Both the position numbers and the translations under genes were made by a program. Shown here piece after piece: positions 1 to 6,025 of a stretch of 7,416 nucleotides of DNA. How positions within the stretch are numbered: the first letter of the stretch is position 1; each line of letters begins with the position of its first letter. The DNA comes from Methanothrix sp. (GTDB lineage Archaea > Halobacteriota > Methanosarcinia > Methanotrichales > Methanotrichaceae): contig JAQTXY010000089.1 of the NCBI GenBank assembly GCA_028688535.1, positions 1 through 7,416 of the forward strand, read 5' to 3'. Below the pieces are notes generated by a model, which made no database searches, was not told the origin of the DNA, and saw only the letters and a list, made by a program, of their open reading frames with translations.

Positions 1-1
1 T

Positions 2-301
2 CTGGGAGTGATAAACGACACACGGGCGGCGAAGCCTCTGATCTCGGCTCTGGATGATGAGAACTCCAGCGTTAGGGCCAATGCCGCCGTCTCATTGGGT
101 GCGTACATCAAAGACCCCAATGCCTTTGAGCCGCTGATTAAAGGATTGATAGATAAAGAGAGCTTGGTCCGATCGAGCAGCGCTTTCGCTCTGGGAGAAT
201 TAGGAGATGATAAGGCGACATCTGCCCTGACACAGGCCCAGAAGGACGAAGATGAAACCGTCAAAGAAGAAGCTACGGCTGCTTTAGAGAAGCTGGGCAA
301 A
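2..301 (+). repeat. HEAT-like repeats in the encoded protein
   Basis: Three consecutive units of about 31-34 residues share the pattern A..PLI.AL.D....VR..AA.ALG.L. They start at the left edge, near residue 35 (DPNAFEPLIKGLID) and near residue 67 (DDKATSALTQAQKD). The third is more charged and degenerate. The first is cut by the window edge, so more units probably lie upstream. Such units stack into a helical solenoid. Confidence 0.8.
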
Positions 302-1996
302 AAGTCTGATAAACCACCGGATGCCAGTCCATTCAGATCTGCATCCATCTCTATGTTCTCTGCCCGGAAGATAGACGAGCAAAAAGGAGGCATATCAAGC
401 CCGGACGGCACAAAAATCGCCTATTTGCAGAGAATAGATTCGGAGGAGCGCTATGTGGTTGCCGGGCTGCAGGAAAGGATCAACGGATCGTTCTACCAGA
501 GTGTACGCGACTTTGTCTTCAGTGCTAATGGGGAGCATTATGCTTACAAAGCACTCGTGGGTGACAAAAGAATAGCTGTGGTGGACGGAAAAGCTGGGCA
601 GGAGTATGACGAGATCTACAAAATCGTCTTCAGCCAAGATGGCGGACGCTATGCCTACATGGCAGACAAAGCCGGCCAAGTGATAGTAGTGGTAGACGGA
701 AAGGAAGAGGGGCCCTATGATAGCACAACAGGCGATCCGGTTGTCAGCTGCGCCGGGCAGCATGTTCTCTATACCATCGTCAAGGAAGGACGAAATCATG
801 TGGTAGTGGACGGAGAGGTCCAGGAGCAAATTGGGTACGATCCGGCAGTAAGCCCGGACGGCAGCCGCTGGGCATACTCCCGCAGCGCCAGTTATGTTGG
901 TGACCCCTGCTACATCGTCCTGGACGGTGAGGTCACGGATCTAGGAAATGACAATCGTGTAGCTCAAATGGTCTTCAGTCCAGATGGAAAACGATTTGCT
1001 TACGACCTGGTTCCGGGCGGCGGTGCCTACGGCGACCATGTTGTGACAGTGGACGGTATTCAGGGCAAGCAGTACCCATTTCCTGGCGTGGGAAAGATTG
1101 TCTTTAGCTCTGACGGCAGCAGAACAGCTTACTGGGCAAAGGCTCAGGGTGAAGGTTTTGTGATGGTGCAGGACGGAGTCGAAAGCAAGGTTTACGATGA
1201 GATTGGCGATCCCGTCTTCAGCCCGGATGGCGCTCATCTGGCTTACACCGCTAAAGACCAAGATGGCAAGTTTGCGGTCCTCGATGGAGAAGAGGGCACA
1301 AGGTATGTTGATCTATGGGGCCTGACATTTGATGCAAACGGCCGTCTGGCTTATGTGGCCAGAGACAGCCGGGAAGGAAAAGATGTTCGGCTGGTTGTGG
1401 TCGACGGAAAGGAGGATCGACCCTACCTATACGACTGGTATGGCCAGGGAATAAGATCCGGACCTATCTTCAGCCCTGGTGGGGAGCACGTAGTCTATGT
1501 TGGCAATGATGGGGGGAGGGCAGAATATGTGGCAATCGATGAGATCAGACATCTTAATCCCTGGACGTTCCTCGGCGGTCTCTCCTGGGGAGAAGGCTCG
1601 CCAATAATCTTTGACTCTGCCGACAGCTTCCATTATCTAGCGGAAAATGATACAGGGACATATCTGATAACCGTCAATATCCAGGAGGCTCTTGCATCGC
1701 CTGATCAATGCTCCTGGGCAGGCATTTGGGATACAAACATCGGTCTCCTGGACCTGCAGGAGAAGGATGGCATTGTGGAAGGCGTCTACACCGTCGATTG
1801 GGGCGCTATCAGGGGCAGAGTGGAAGGAGATCGATTGACCGGCAAATGGTTTGACGCCCCAACCAGGTCAGAGCCTAGCGATTCCGGCGACTTTGAGTTT
1901 GTCCTCTCAAAGGACTGCCAAAACTTCAGCGGCAATTGGAAATACGGCACATCAGATGGCTGGTCGGGAGAATGGACGGGAAAGAGAGCGACCTGA
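2..1996 (+). CDS. HEAT-repeat / PD40 beta-propeller protein, 5'-truncated by the window edge
   Basis: At least 664 residues are visible; TGA stop at 1994-1996. A GTG at 8 could be read as a start, but it falls inside a HEAT-type repeat whose preceding in-frame codons (Leu-Gly at 2-7) continue the repeat, so the gene very probably begins left of the window. Numbering from that GTG: residues 1-98 are about three HEAT/PBS-lyase-like helical repeats; about 99-127 is a Pro/Ser-containing linker; about 128-557 is a run of roughly 11 PD40/WD40-like units of about 35-45 residues (FSPDG..AY, then VVDG, often YDEI); about 568-660 is a small domain rich in Trp and Gly. HEAT and PD40 modules usually bind proteins or ligands; no catalytic motif is seen. 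Location is unknown because the N-terminus is missing, and no C-terminal anchor is present. It stands alone on the plus strand. Domain calls are firm; function is unknown. Confidence 0.85.
   Translation: MGVINDTRAAKPLISALDDENSSVRANAAVSLGAYIKDPNAFEPLIKGLIDKESLVRSSSAFALGELGDDKATSALTQAQKDEDETVKEEATAALEKLGKKSDKPPDASPFRSASISMFSARKIDEQKGGISSPDGTKIAYLQRIDSEERYVVAGLQERINGSFYQSVRDFVFSANGEHYAYKALVGDKRIAVVDGKAGQEYDEIYKIVFSQDGGRYAYMADKAGQVIVVVDGKEEGPYDSTTGDPVVSCAGQHVLYTIVKEGRNHVVVDGEVQEQIGYDPAVSPDGSRWAYSRSASYVGDPCYIVLDGEVTDLGNDNRVAQMVFSPDGKRFAYDLVPGGGAYGDHVVTVDGIQGKQYPFPGVGKIVFSSDGSRTAYWAKAQGEGFVMVQDGVESKVYDEIGDPVFSPDGAHLAYTAKDQDGKFAVLDGEEGTRYVDLWGLTFDANGRLAYVARDSREGKDVRLVVVDGKEDRPYLYDWYGQGIRSGPIFSPGGEHVVYVGNDGGRAEYVAIDEIRHLNPWTFLGGLSWGEGSPIIFDSADSFHYLAENDTGTYLITVNIQEALASPDQCSWAGIWDTNIGLLDLQEKDGIVEGVYTVDWGAIRGRVEGDRLTGKWFDAPTRSEPSDSGDFEFVLSKDCQNFSGNWKYGTSDGWSGEWTGKRAT
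389..1678 (+). repeat. Array of about 11 PD40/WD40-like beta-propeller units in the encoded protein
   Basis: Each unit opens with a variant of FSPDG followed by (A)Y, and most close with VVDGKE or a variant. I place unit starts near residues 128, 168, 205, 244, 279, 321, 363, 402, 439, 486 and 525, numbering from the GTG at 8. Units 2-8 are most regular. Unit 9 is shortened (FDANGRLAY), and units 10 and 11 lose the SPDG or VDG signature. Divergence between units is high at DNA level, so this is an old protein repeat and not a recent tandem duplication. Confidence 0.8.
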
Positions 1997-1998
1997 GA

Positions 1999-2742
1999 TT
2001 AAATTACCACGCTCATCATATCCCAGCCCACGATGGTCGGCGCTCCGGACAGATCAATCACCTGTTCGGCCATCTCGTCCTCGCATCCCTGCGCCTGAGG
2101 GTAGAGGTGAGTGAGTACCACGCGCTTGATCCCCAGGTTCTTTATCATGCTGCCCAGCTTCTTGGGCGTGGTGTGATTGGTGACATCAAAGGGCTCAGGA
2201 AATGAGCACTCATGAATGAGCAGGTCGGCTTCCTTAGCAAGAGCTGCCACGCGTGGGCAGGGCTCTGTGTCCCCGGAGTAGACGATTATCTTTTCCTCAG
2301 ACTCCAGTCGGTAGGCGAGAGTGGTCACACTGTGGCGCGCCTCCTCGGCAAAGATGTCAAAACCCTTGAGGGTGAAAGAATCCATGGGTTTGAGCTCCTG
2401 CACTACCGCACTCATCTTCTCAAGGTTAGGGTAGAGGCTTCGAGCGATCTTAAAATAGACCTCTGTACCCAGCGGCCCGAAAATTTGCAGGCCGGGCATG
2501 TCTGCTAGAAAGCGGGCATTGGCCAGAGCCAACAGATCGGAGACGTGGTCAAGATGAAGGTGCGTGAGCAGCACGCTGTCCAGCGCCTCCAGGTCGACCC
2601 CCACCTCATCCAGGCGCAGGAGAGTGCCTGCCCCGCAATCCAGGAGCAGAGCCCTATCGTTCTCCACTAATACCGCCGCCTGGGAGCGTCCGGGCTGGGG
2701 TACGCCCACGCCAGTTCCTAGCATTGTAACCTTCAGGCTCAT
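1999..2742 (-). CDS. Metallo-beta-lactamase-fold hydrolase, RNase Z-like but without the tRNase exosite
   Basis: Length is 247 residues; stop TAA. The ATG at 2742 is chosen over a TTG seven codons upstream because AAGGAG (2746-2751) precedes it and the family's opening beta strand (KVTMLGTG) follows at once. Metal ligands visible are the HLHLDH motif (H61, H63, D65, H66), H137, D158 in YSGDT, and H212 in THLYP; H190 in NHTT lies near the position of the RNase Z-type catalytic loop. This is a complete two-zinc site for phosphodiester or ester hydrolysis in the cytoplasm. Bacterial and archaeal RNase Z is about 300 residues with a long arm between the motif equivalent to H137 and that equivalent to D158. 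Here only about 20 residues separate them, so tRNA 3'-processing is doubtful. The substrate is unknown; a phosphodiesterase or arylsulfatase-like role is possible. No signal peptide is seen. It is convergent with the HEAT/PD40 gene. Confidence 0.9.
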   Translation of the reverse strand: MSLKVTMLGTGVGVPQPGRSQAAVLVENDRALLLDCGAGTLLRLDEVGVDLEALDSVLLTHLHLDHVSDLLALANARFLADMPGLQIFGPLGTEVYFKIARSLYPNLEKMSAVVQELKPMDSFTLKGFDIFAEEARHSVTTLAYRLESEEKIIVYSGDTEPCPRVAALAKEADLLIHECSFPEPFDVTNHTTPKKLGSMIKNLGIKRVVLTHLYPQAQGCEDEMAEQVIDLSGAPTIVGWDMMSVVI

Positions 2743-2837
2743 GTACTCCTTACACGCACCCAATAGTAAATAATGATATTCGTATCCGGGCAGAAATAAC
2801 CTAAAGTTTCAACTTCGTGGATTCGTACCTTGGCAGC
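2743..2837 (-). promoter_or_regulatory. 95-nt spacer between transporter and MBL genes, possible weak promoter
   Basis: This is the longest gene-free stretch in the window. Read on the minus strand it contains two AT-rich segments that could act as archaeal TATA boxes: ACTTTAGGTTATTT around 2797-2810 and ATATCATTATTTACTA at 2764-2779. Neither is a strong TTTATATA-type match and no convincing BRE is visible. No run of T follows the transporter stop that would mark a clear archaeal terminator. The spacing suggests that the hydrolase may have its own promoter, but read-through is equally possible. Confidence 0.25.
2746..2751 (-). promoter_or_regulatory. Shine-Dalgarno site of the MBL-fold gene
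   Basis: On the minus strand AAGGAG lies 3 nt before the ATG at 2742. It is the only good ribosome-binding match near either candidate start and decides for ATG over the upstream TTG at 2761-2763. The spacing is a little short. Confidence 0.6.
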
Positions 2838-4001
2838 CTAAGCTATAGCTTGCGTATTCTTCATCCCCAGCAGCGCCATGGCCGCCAGCATCGCCGCTCC
2901 TGCACCGAAGAGGAACGTTGCCTCTGCTCCCCACCAGGCCCAGAGGGCTCCGGCCAGGAGGCTGGAAAAGACAGCCGCAACTCCAATCGCTCCGTAATAA
3001 AGTCCCAGAGAGCTACCGCGCAGACTGACAGAGCTGAGATCAGATACATAAGCCCTCTCCGAGCCGTCCACAAGTGCATAGACCAATCCGTAGAGGGCAA
3101 AGAGAGCTATCAGGCCGGCTAGCGAGGAGACAAGAGCAAAACCCAGGGCAGTGAGAGCAAAGAGGCCATATCCCAGGGCCAGAACCTTTCTCCTTCCCAC
3201 CCGGTCCGACCAGATGCCAACGGGCATGGCCAGGGCAGCATAAACAAGGTTGAATAGCGCATAAAGCAACAGAGGCGCTGCTACCGCCTCAGCTCCGGAA
3301 AAGAGCCCCTGGGCACGCAGGATGAAGAACATGTAGCTGAAGTTGCCTAAGGCGAAAATACTGGCGATAACCAGAAAGCCGCGCAGCTGCGGCGAGAGAC
3401 CGGACAGATTCAGTCTGACCTCACAATTCGGTGACCGAAAGCTCTCTTTCACACGGTAAAATGGGAGCAGGGCCACTACGGACAGCACTCCTGCCACCAT
3501 GAAGATGGAGCTGTAGCTCATCCCCCCCTGCCAGAGAAGATAAGCCAGGATCGAGCCGATGACTGCTCCCGCGGAGTCCATGCTTCTATGCAGCCCAAAG
3601 CCTCTCCCCCGTCGTCCCTCCTGGGCCGACTCAGAGATCATGGCATCTCTGGGCGCGGAGCGCACACCTTTGCCGCTTCGTTCCAGGGTCTTGAGCCAGA
3701 AAACCTGCTGCCAGCTGGAGGCTAAGGGGAGGAGGATCTGGCCCGCAGCGGAGAGGGCATAACCAGCAACTACCAGCGGCTTTCTCCTGCCCAAACGATC
3801 GGATCCATATCCTGCCAGGACCTTGAGAAGGCTGGGAAGTCCGTCGCTTATGCCGCCGATGAGGCCCACAGCCATGGAGCCGCCACCTAAAGAGGCGATA
3901 AAAAGCGGGAGAATAGGCTGAATGATCTCGCTGCTGATGTCATTGAGCAGGCTTACAAATCCTAATAGTAAAATGTTCTTGCTGGTTTTTGGATCGGACA
4001 T
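2838..4001 (-). CDS. Major facilitator superfamily (MFS) transporter, 12 predicted helices
   Basis: Length is 387 residues, usual for MFS proteins; TAG stop. It is an integral membrane protein with alternating hydrophobic segments in two six-helix halves joined by a charged central loop near residues 183-207. The MFS motif A between helices 2 and 3 appears as GYGSDRLGRRK (64-74) and again in the second half as GIWSDRVGRRK (262-272), showing the internal duplication. Conserved stretches SGKGVRSAPRDA (109-120) and GLHRSMDSAGAVIGS (136-150) place it in a subgroup often labelled multidrug or antiseptic efflux, but the substrate cannot be told. The ATG at 4001 is the first possible start, since an in-frame TAA stands directly before it. 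AGGAG lies 14 nt upstream, an unusually long spacing. The gene follows ksgA by 66 nt on the same strand. Probably a proton-coupled exporter; that part is inference. Confidence 0.9.
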   Translation of the reverse strand: MSDPKTSKNILLLGFVSLLNDISSEIIQPILPLFIASLGGGSMAVGLIGGISDGLPSLLKVLAGYGSDRLGRRKPLVVAGYALSAAGQILLPLASSWQQVFWLKTLERSGKGVRSAPRDAMISESAQEGRRGRGFGLHRSMDSAGAVIGSILAYLLWQGGMSYSSIFMVAGVLSVVALLPFYRVKESFRSPNCEVRLNLSGLSPQLRGFLVIASIFALGNFSYMFFILRAQGLFSGAEAVAAPLLLYALFNLVYAALAMPVGIWSDRVGRRKVLALGYGLFALTALGFALVSSLAGLIALFALYGLVYALVDGSERAYVSDLSSVSLRGSSLGLYYGAIGVAAVFSSLLAGALWAWWGAEATFLFGAGAAMLAAMALLGMKNTQAIA

Positions 4002-4067
4002 TTAAGATGCGCTCTCTCCTGGAATATGTCTGCTTTTCTGCTATTATTACTATTGATCCGCTGTTAC
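4002..4067 (-). promoter_or_regulatory. 66-nt spacer between ksgA and the transporter: SD site and possible promoter
   Basis: On the minus strand an AT-rich segment (CAATAGTAATAATAG, 4041-4055) sits about 40-55 nt before the transporter ATG and could be a weak TATA element. AGGAGAG at 4014-4020 is the likely Shine-Dalgarno site, although 12-14 nt from the ATG. No oligo-T run or hairpin after the ksgA stop marks a terminator, so read-through from the operon is also possible. Confidence 0.25.
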
Positions 4068-4805
4068 CTAACCTGATTTCCTGGATATAGCCCCGACCAG
4101 TGTCGCCGCCTCATCCGGCGTTAGCTCCTCGGGCCTTTTCTCCAAGAGCGCTCCGTCAAGCTCAGCCAGAGCCTGCCGTCTTGCTCCCAGTGCCGCCAGG
4201 CCCTTCTTTACCTTCTTGCGTCTATTATTAAAGAGCCCCTCGGCCAGCCTTATGAAGTTCGCCGGGTCGACCATCGGACGATCCGATCGGGGCAGGAGCC
4301 GCACAACTGCCGAGTCGACCTGAGGCACAGGCCGAAAAGCCATCTTAGAGACCTTCTCCATGATTTCAATTCGACAGAAGAAGCCCACTGTCATGGCCAG
4401 ACGGCCATACTCCTCGCTGCCCGCCCTGGCTGTCAGCCTCTTGGCAAACTCCCACTGATACATCAAAACGGCCGTCTCAAAAGGCCGGGAAAGCAACCGG
4501 TAGGTGATCTTTGACGAGATCTGATAGGGAAGGTTGGAGACGATCTTATTGCAATGGGGAAGCTCTACCTTCAGAGCATCTCCATTTATCACCTGAACAT
4601 TAGAAAATCGACCCGAGAGCCCGGATGCCAGATCGAGATCTATCTCCACCGCATAGACGAAACCGGCGCGCGAGGCCAGAGCCTCTGTCAGGTTTCCCGG
4701 ACCAGGTCCAATCTCCAGCACACGATCTTCCCGTCCAATGTCGGCATAACTCGCGATACGAATTGTCGCATCGCAATCCATGAGAAAATGCTGCCCCAGC
4801 TTCAT
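4068..4805 (-). CDS. ksgA: 16S rRNA (adenine-N6,N6)-dimethyltransferase KsgA/Dim1
   Basis: Length is 245 residues; stop TAG. It transfers methyl groups from S-adenosylmethionine to two adjacent adenines in the terminal helix of small-subunit rRNA, a late ribosome-assembly step. Visible marks are the N-terminal LGQHFL, SAM motif I LEIGPGPGNLTEAL (30-43), the acidic ribose-binding residue in AVEID (E54), D76 in NGDAL, the catalytic NLPY (91-94), and the C-terminal FNNRRKKVKKGL (192-203), matching the family's RRK motif. The start ATG overlaps the stop of the DUF655 gene as ATGA, which indicates translational coupling; no separate Shine-Dalgarno site is evident. The protein begins only two residues before LGQ, whereas most archaeal homologues have some ten or more extra basic residues there. 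No earlier in-frame start is evident nearby. Last gene of the dense operon. Confidence 0.95.
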   Translation of the reverse strand: MKLGQHFLMDCDATIRIASYADIGREDRVLEIGPGPGNLTEALASRAGFVYAVEIDLDLASGLSGRFSNVQVINGDALKVELPHCNKIVSNLPYQISSKITYRLLSRPFETAVLMYQWEFAKRLTARAGSEEYGRLAMTVGFFCRIEIMEKVSKMAFRPVPQVDSAVVRLLPRSDRPMVDPANFIRLAEGLFNNRRKKVKKGLAALGARRQALAELDGALLEKRPEELTPDEAATLVGAISRKSG

Positions 4806-5383
4806 CTTATGCGGGGCATTGTGGTAAATACGCGGTACTTGATCTTATCATCCATCAGCTCATCCTCGACGCGCTTGCAGATGATCTTCTCGGGATTATG
4901 CAGCCCCTTCACCCTTTCCATCAAATCGGCAAAGCTCTTGAAAGCGCCTTTCTTGCGCTCATTGAGCACCGCCCACATCAGCTTCTTGCCTATTCCGGGT
5001 AGCAACTCTAAGGCGTGCATCCGAGTAGTGATGGGTCCGGCTTCATTGAAATAGCGAATGAATCGGGCCTCATTATCCATGATTATACTCACAATCTGAT
5101 ACGTGAGCTCAAGCTTGGCGTTATTGGATAGCTCTGAATAGTCGATTCTGCGATTGACATGGTCAATGATATCTCGACTACCGCTGCCGATGTAAACTCT
5201 AGTCCCTGCAGTTGGAACTGCACCCTCCTTGGGTGTCATCTCCATGAGAACGAAGTTGGCTTCTCCTACAGCCTGGATAAGAGGTTGCTTTTGGTAGCTC
5301 CTGGAGTCCGGAGTACGTCCATAGGGGAGGTAATCGAGAATCCTAGCTACCTCTTCTCTCTTCGGCGGTCTCCCCTCAGGCAT
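4802..5383 (-). CDS. DUF655 family protein, OB-like plus helix-hairpin-helix, function unknown
   Basis: Length is 193 residues; ATG at 5383, TGA stop. I recognise the archaeal DUF655 family from ILDYLPYG (15-22), RVYIGSGSRD (62-71), HVNRRIDY (75-82), the FNEAGPITTR segment (112-121) and the strongly conserved LELLPGIGKKLMWAVLNERK (125-144). The N-terminal part (about 12-85) is beta-rich and OB-like. Residues about 120-162 form a helix-hairpin-helix with the hairpin LPGIGKK, a nucleic-acid backbone-binding element. No catalytic motif is seen. It starts 6 nt after the rpoF stop, with GGGGGT overlapping that stop and AAAGG nearer the ATG as candidate ribosome sites, and it overlaps ksgA by 4 nt. 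Position between an RNA polymerase subunit and an rRNA methyltransferase suggests an RNA- or DNA-binding role in transcription or ribosome assembly; that is inference. Confidence 0.9.
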   Translation of the reverse strand: MPEGRPPKREEVARILDYLPYGRTPDSRSYQKQPLIQAVGEANFVLMEMTPKEGAVPTAGTRVYIGSGSRDIIDHVNRRIDYSELSNNAKLELTYQIVSIIMDNEARFIRYFNEAGPITTRMHALELLPGIGKKLMWAVLNERKKGAFKSFADLMERVKGLHNPEKIICKRVEDELMDDKIKYRVFTTMPRIR

Positions 5384-5389
5384 TTGCCT

Positions 5390-5734
5390 TTACCCCCTGA
5401 ATACGATCTCTAAAATATTGTTGAGCTCTTCTTCGCTTAAAGTGAACCGTTCCTTGGCATAAATCGCCCTGAGCTCGTCCTTAGTGACAGGCCTGATGTC
5501 GGCGATTTTTACGGCAATTACCTTGTTCATCTTTTCCAGCTTCATGAGCTCGGCTACCATTGTCAGGCTCTCTTCTGCCGTGCCTTTGCTAAAGAGCTCG
5601 GCATGTCTGATAGCCCGGCGCAGTTCGTAACCCAGTTCTTCTTCATCGGCACGCTTTTGCCGGATCTGGTCTAGGATATCCTTGACCTCCGCCATGGTCA
5701 GGATATCCTCCTGCAATACGCTTTTGACAATCAT
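5390..5734 (-). CDS. rpoF: DNA-directed RNA polymerase subunit Rpo4/RpoF (Rpb4 homologue)
   Basis: Length is 114 residues; TAA stop. RpoF pairs with RpoE (Rpo7) to form the stalk of archaeal RNA polymerase, which binds emerging RNA and helps open-complex formation and termination. Diagnostic features are the N-terminal MIVKSVL..ED, a helical middle (AEVKDILDQIRQKR), and the C-terminal HRDC-like part with IADIRPVTKDELRAIYAKER (77-96) followed by TLSEEELNNILEIV. Length is typical. The ATG follows the L21e stop directly (TAGATG, no spacer) and has no clear Shine-Dalgarno site, so translation probably depends on ribosomes finishing rpl21e. The stop is 6 nt before DUF655. Confidence 0.95.
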   Translation of the reverse strand: MIVKSVLQEDILTMAEVKDILDQIRQKRADEEELGYELRRAIRHAELFSKGTAEESLTMVAELMKLEKMNKVIAVKIADIRPVTKDELRAIYAKERFTLSEEELNNILEIVFRG

Positions 5735-6025
5735 CTATTTTTGTGCTGTCAGATGTTCTGGTAATGTGATCAATGTCTTGCTTGCGTTGCCATCAGTGAC
5801 CTTCAGGACAAAGGCTCTACCTCTCGTTCCTACAACCTCGCCCGTCTTTCCGTGAAACCTGGGGTGAGGCATACCCTTGTGTATGCTGGGATCGATAATT
5901 ACATGGACCATTGCGCCCGTCTCAAACTCTTGAATCGCCCTGACTACCGAGGACTTGCCCTTAGCCCTGACTGTCCTGCTCAGCTTACCTCTGGACTTCT
6001 TCCGCATTCCGTGATGATGTGCCAT
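5735..6025 (-). CDS. rpl21e: 50S ribosomal protein L21e
   Basis: Length is 96 residues from the ATG at 6025; TAG stop. It is a structural protein of the archaeal/eukaryotic-type large subunit. Recognised by the basic start HGMRKKSRGKLSR, the QEFETGAMVHVIIDP segment, HKGMPHPRFHGKTGEVVG (about 50-67) and the C-terminal TLITLPEHLTAQK. A longer reading from a GTG at 6037 would add four residues, but that GTG lies inside the Shine-Dalgarno sequence AGGTGGAG serving the ATG, and an in-frame TAG stands just before it. The gene overlaps the end of pus10 by 41 nt in another frame and abuts rpoF with no spacer. It has the best ribosome-binding site of the operon, which fits the higher output needed for a ribosomal protein. 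Confidence 0.95.
   Translation of the reverse strand: MAHHHGMRKKSRGKLSRTVRAKGKSSVVRAIQEFETGAMVHVIIDPSIHKGMPHPRFHGKTGEVVGTRGRAFVLKVTDGNASKTLITLPEHLTAQK

Noticed and set aside
395..1633. Open minus-strand frames opposite the HEAT/PD40 gene (395-829, 941-1261, 1427-1633)
   Set aside because: They mirror the repeated FSPDG and VDG codons of the plus-strand gene, lack ribosome sites and show no known domain.
1851..2205. Plus-strand frames across the end of the HEAT/PD40 gene (1851-2114, 1936-2205)
   Set aside because: Both overlap two well supported genes in other frames and have low-complexity or Arg/Pro-rich products without family features.
2743..2763. Seven-codon N-terminal extension of the MBL-fold protein from a TTG
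   Set aside because: The Shine-Dalgarno sequence for the ATG at 2742 lies inside this extension, and the family fold starts directly after that ATG.
4554..5054. 166-codon plus-strand frame opposite ksgA and DUF655
   Set aside because: Both minus-strand genes are certain; this frame spans their junction and has no recognisable feature.
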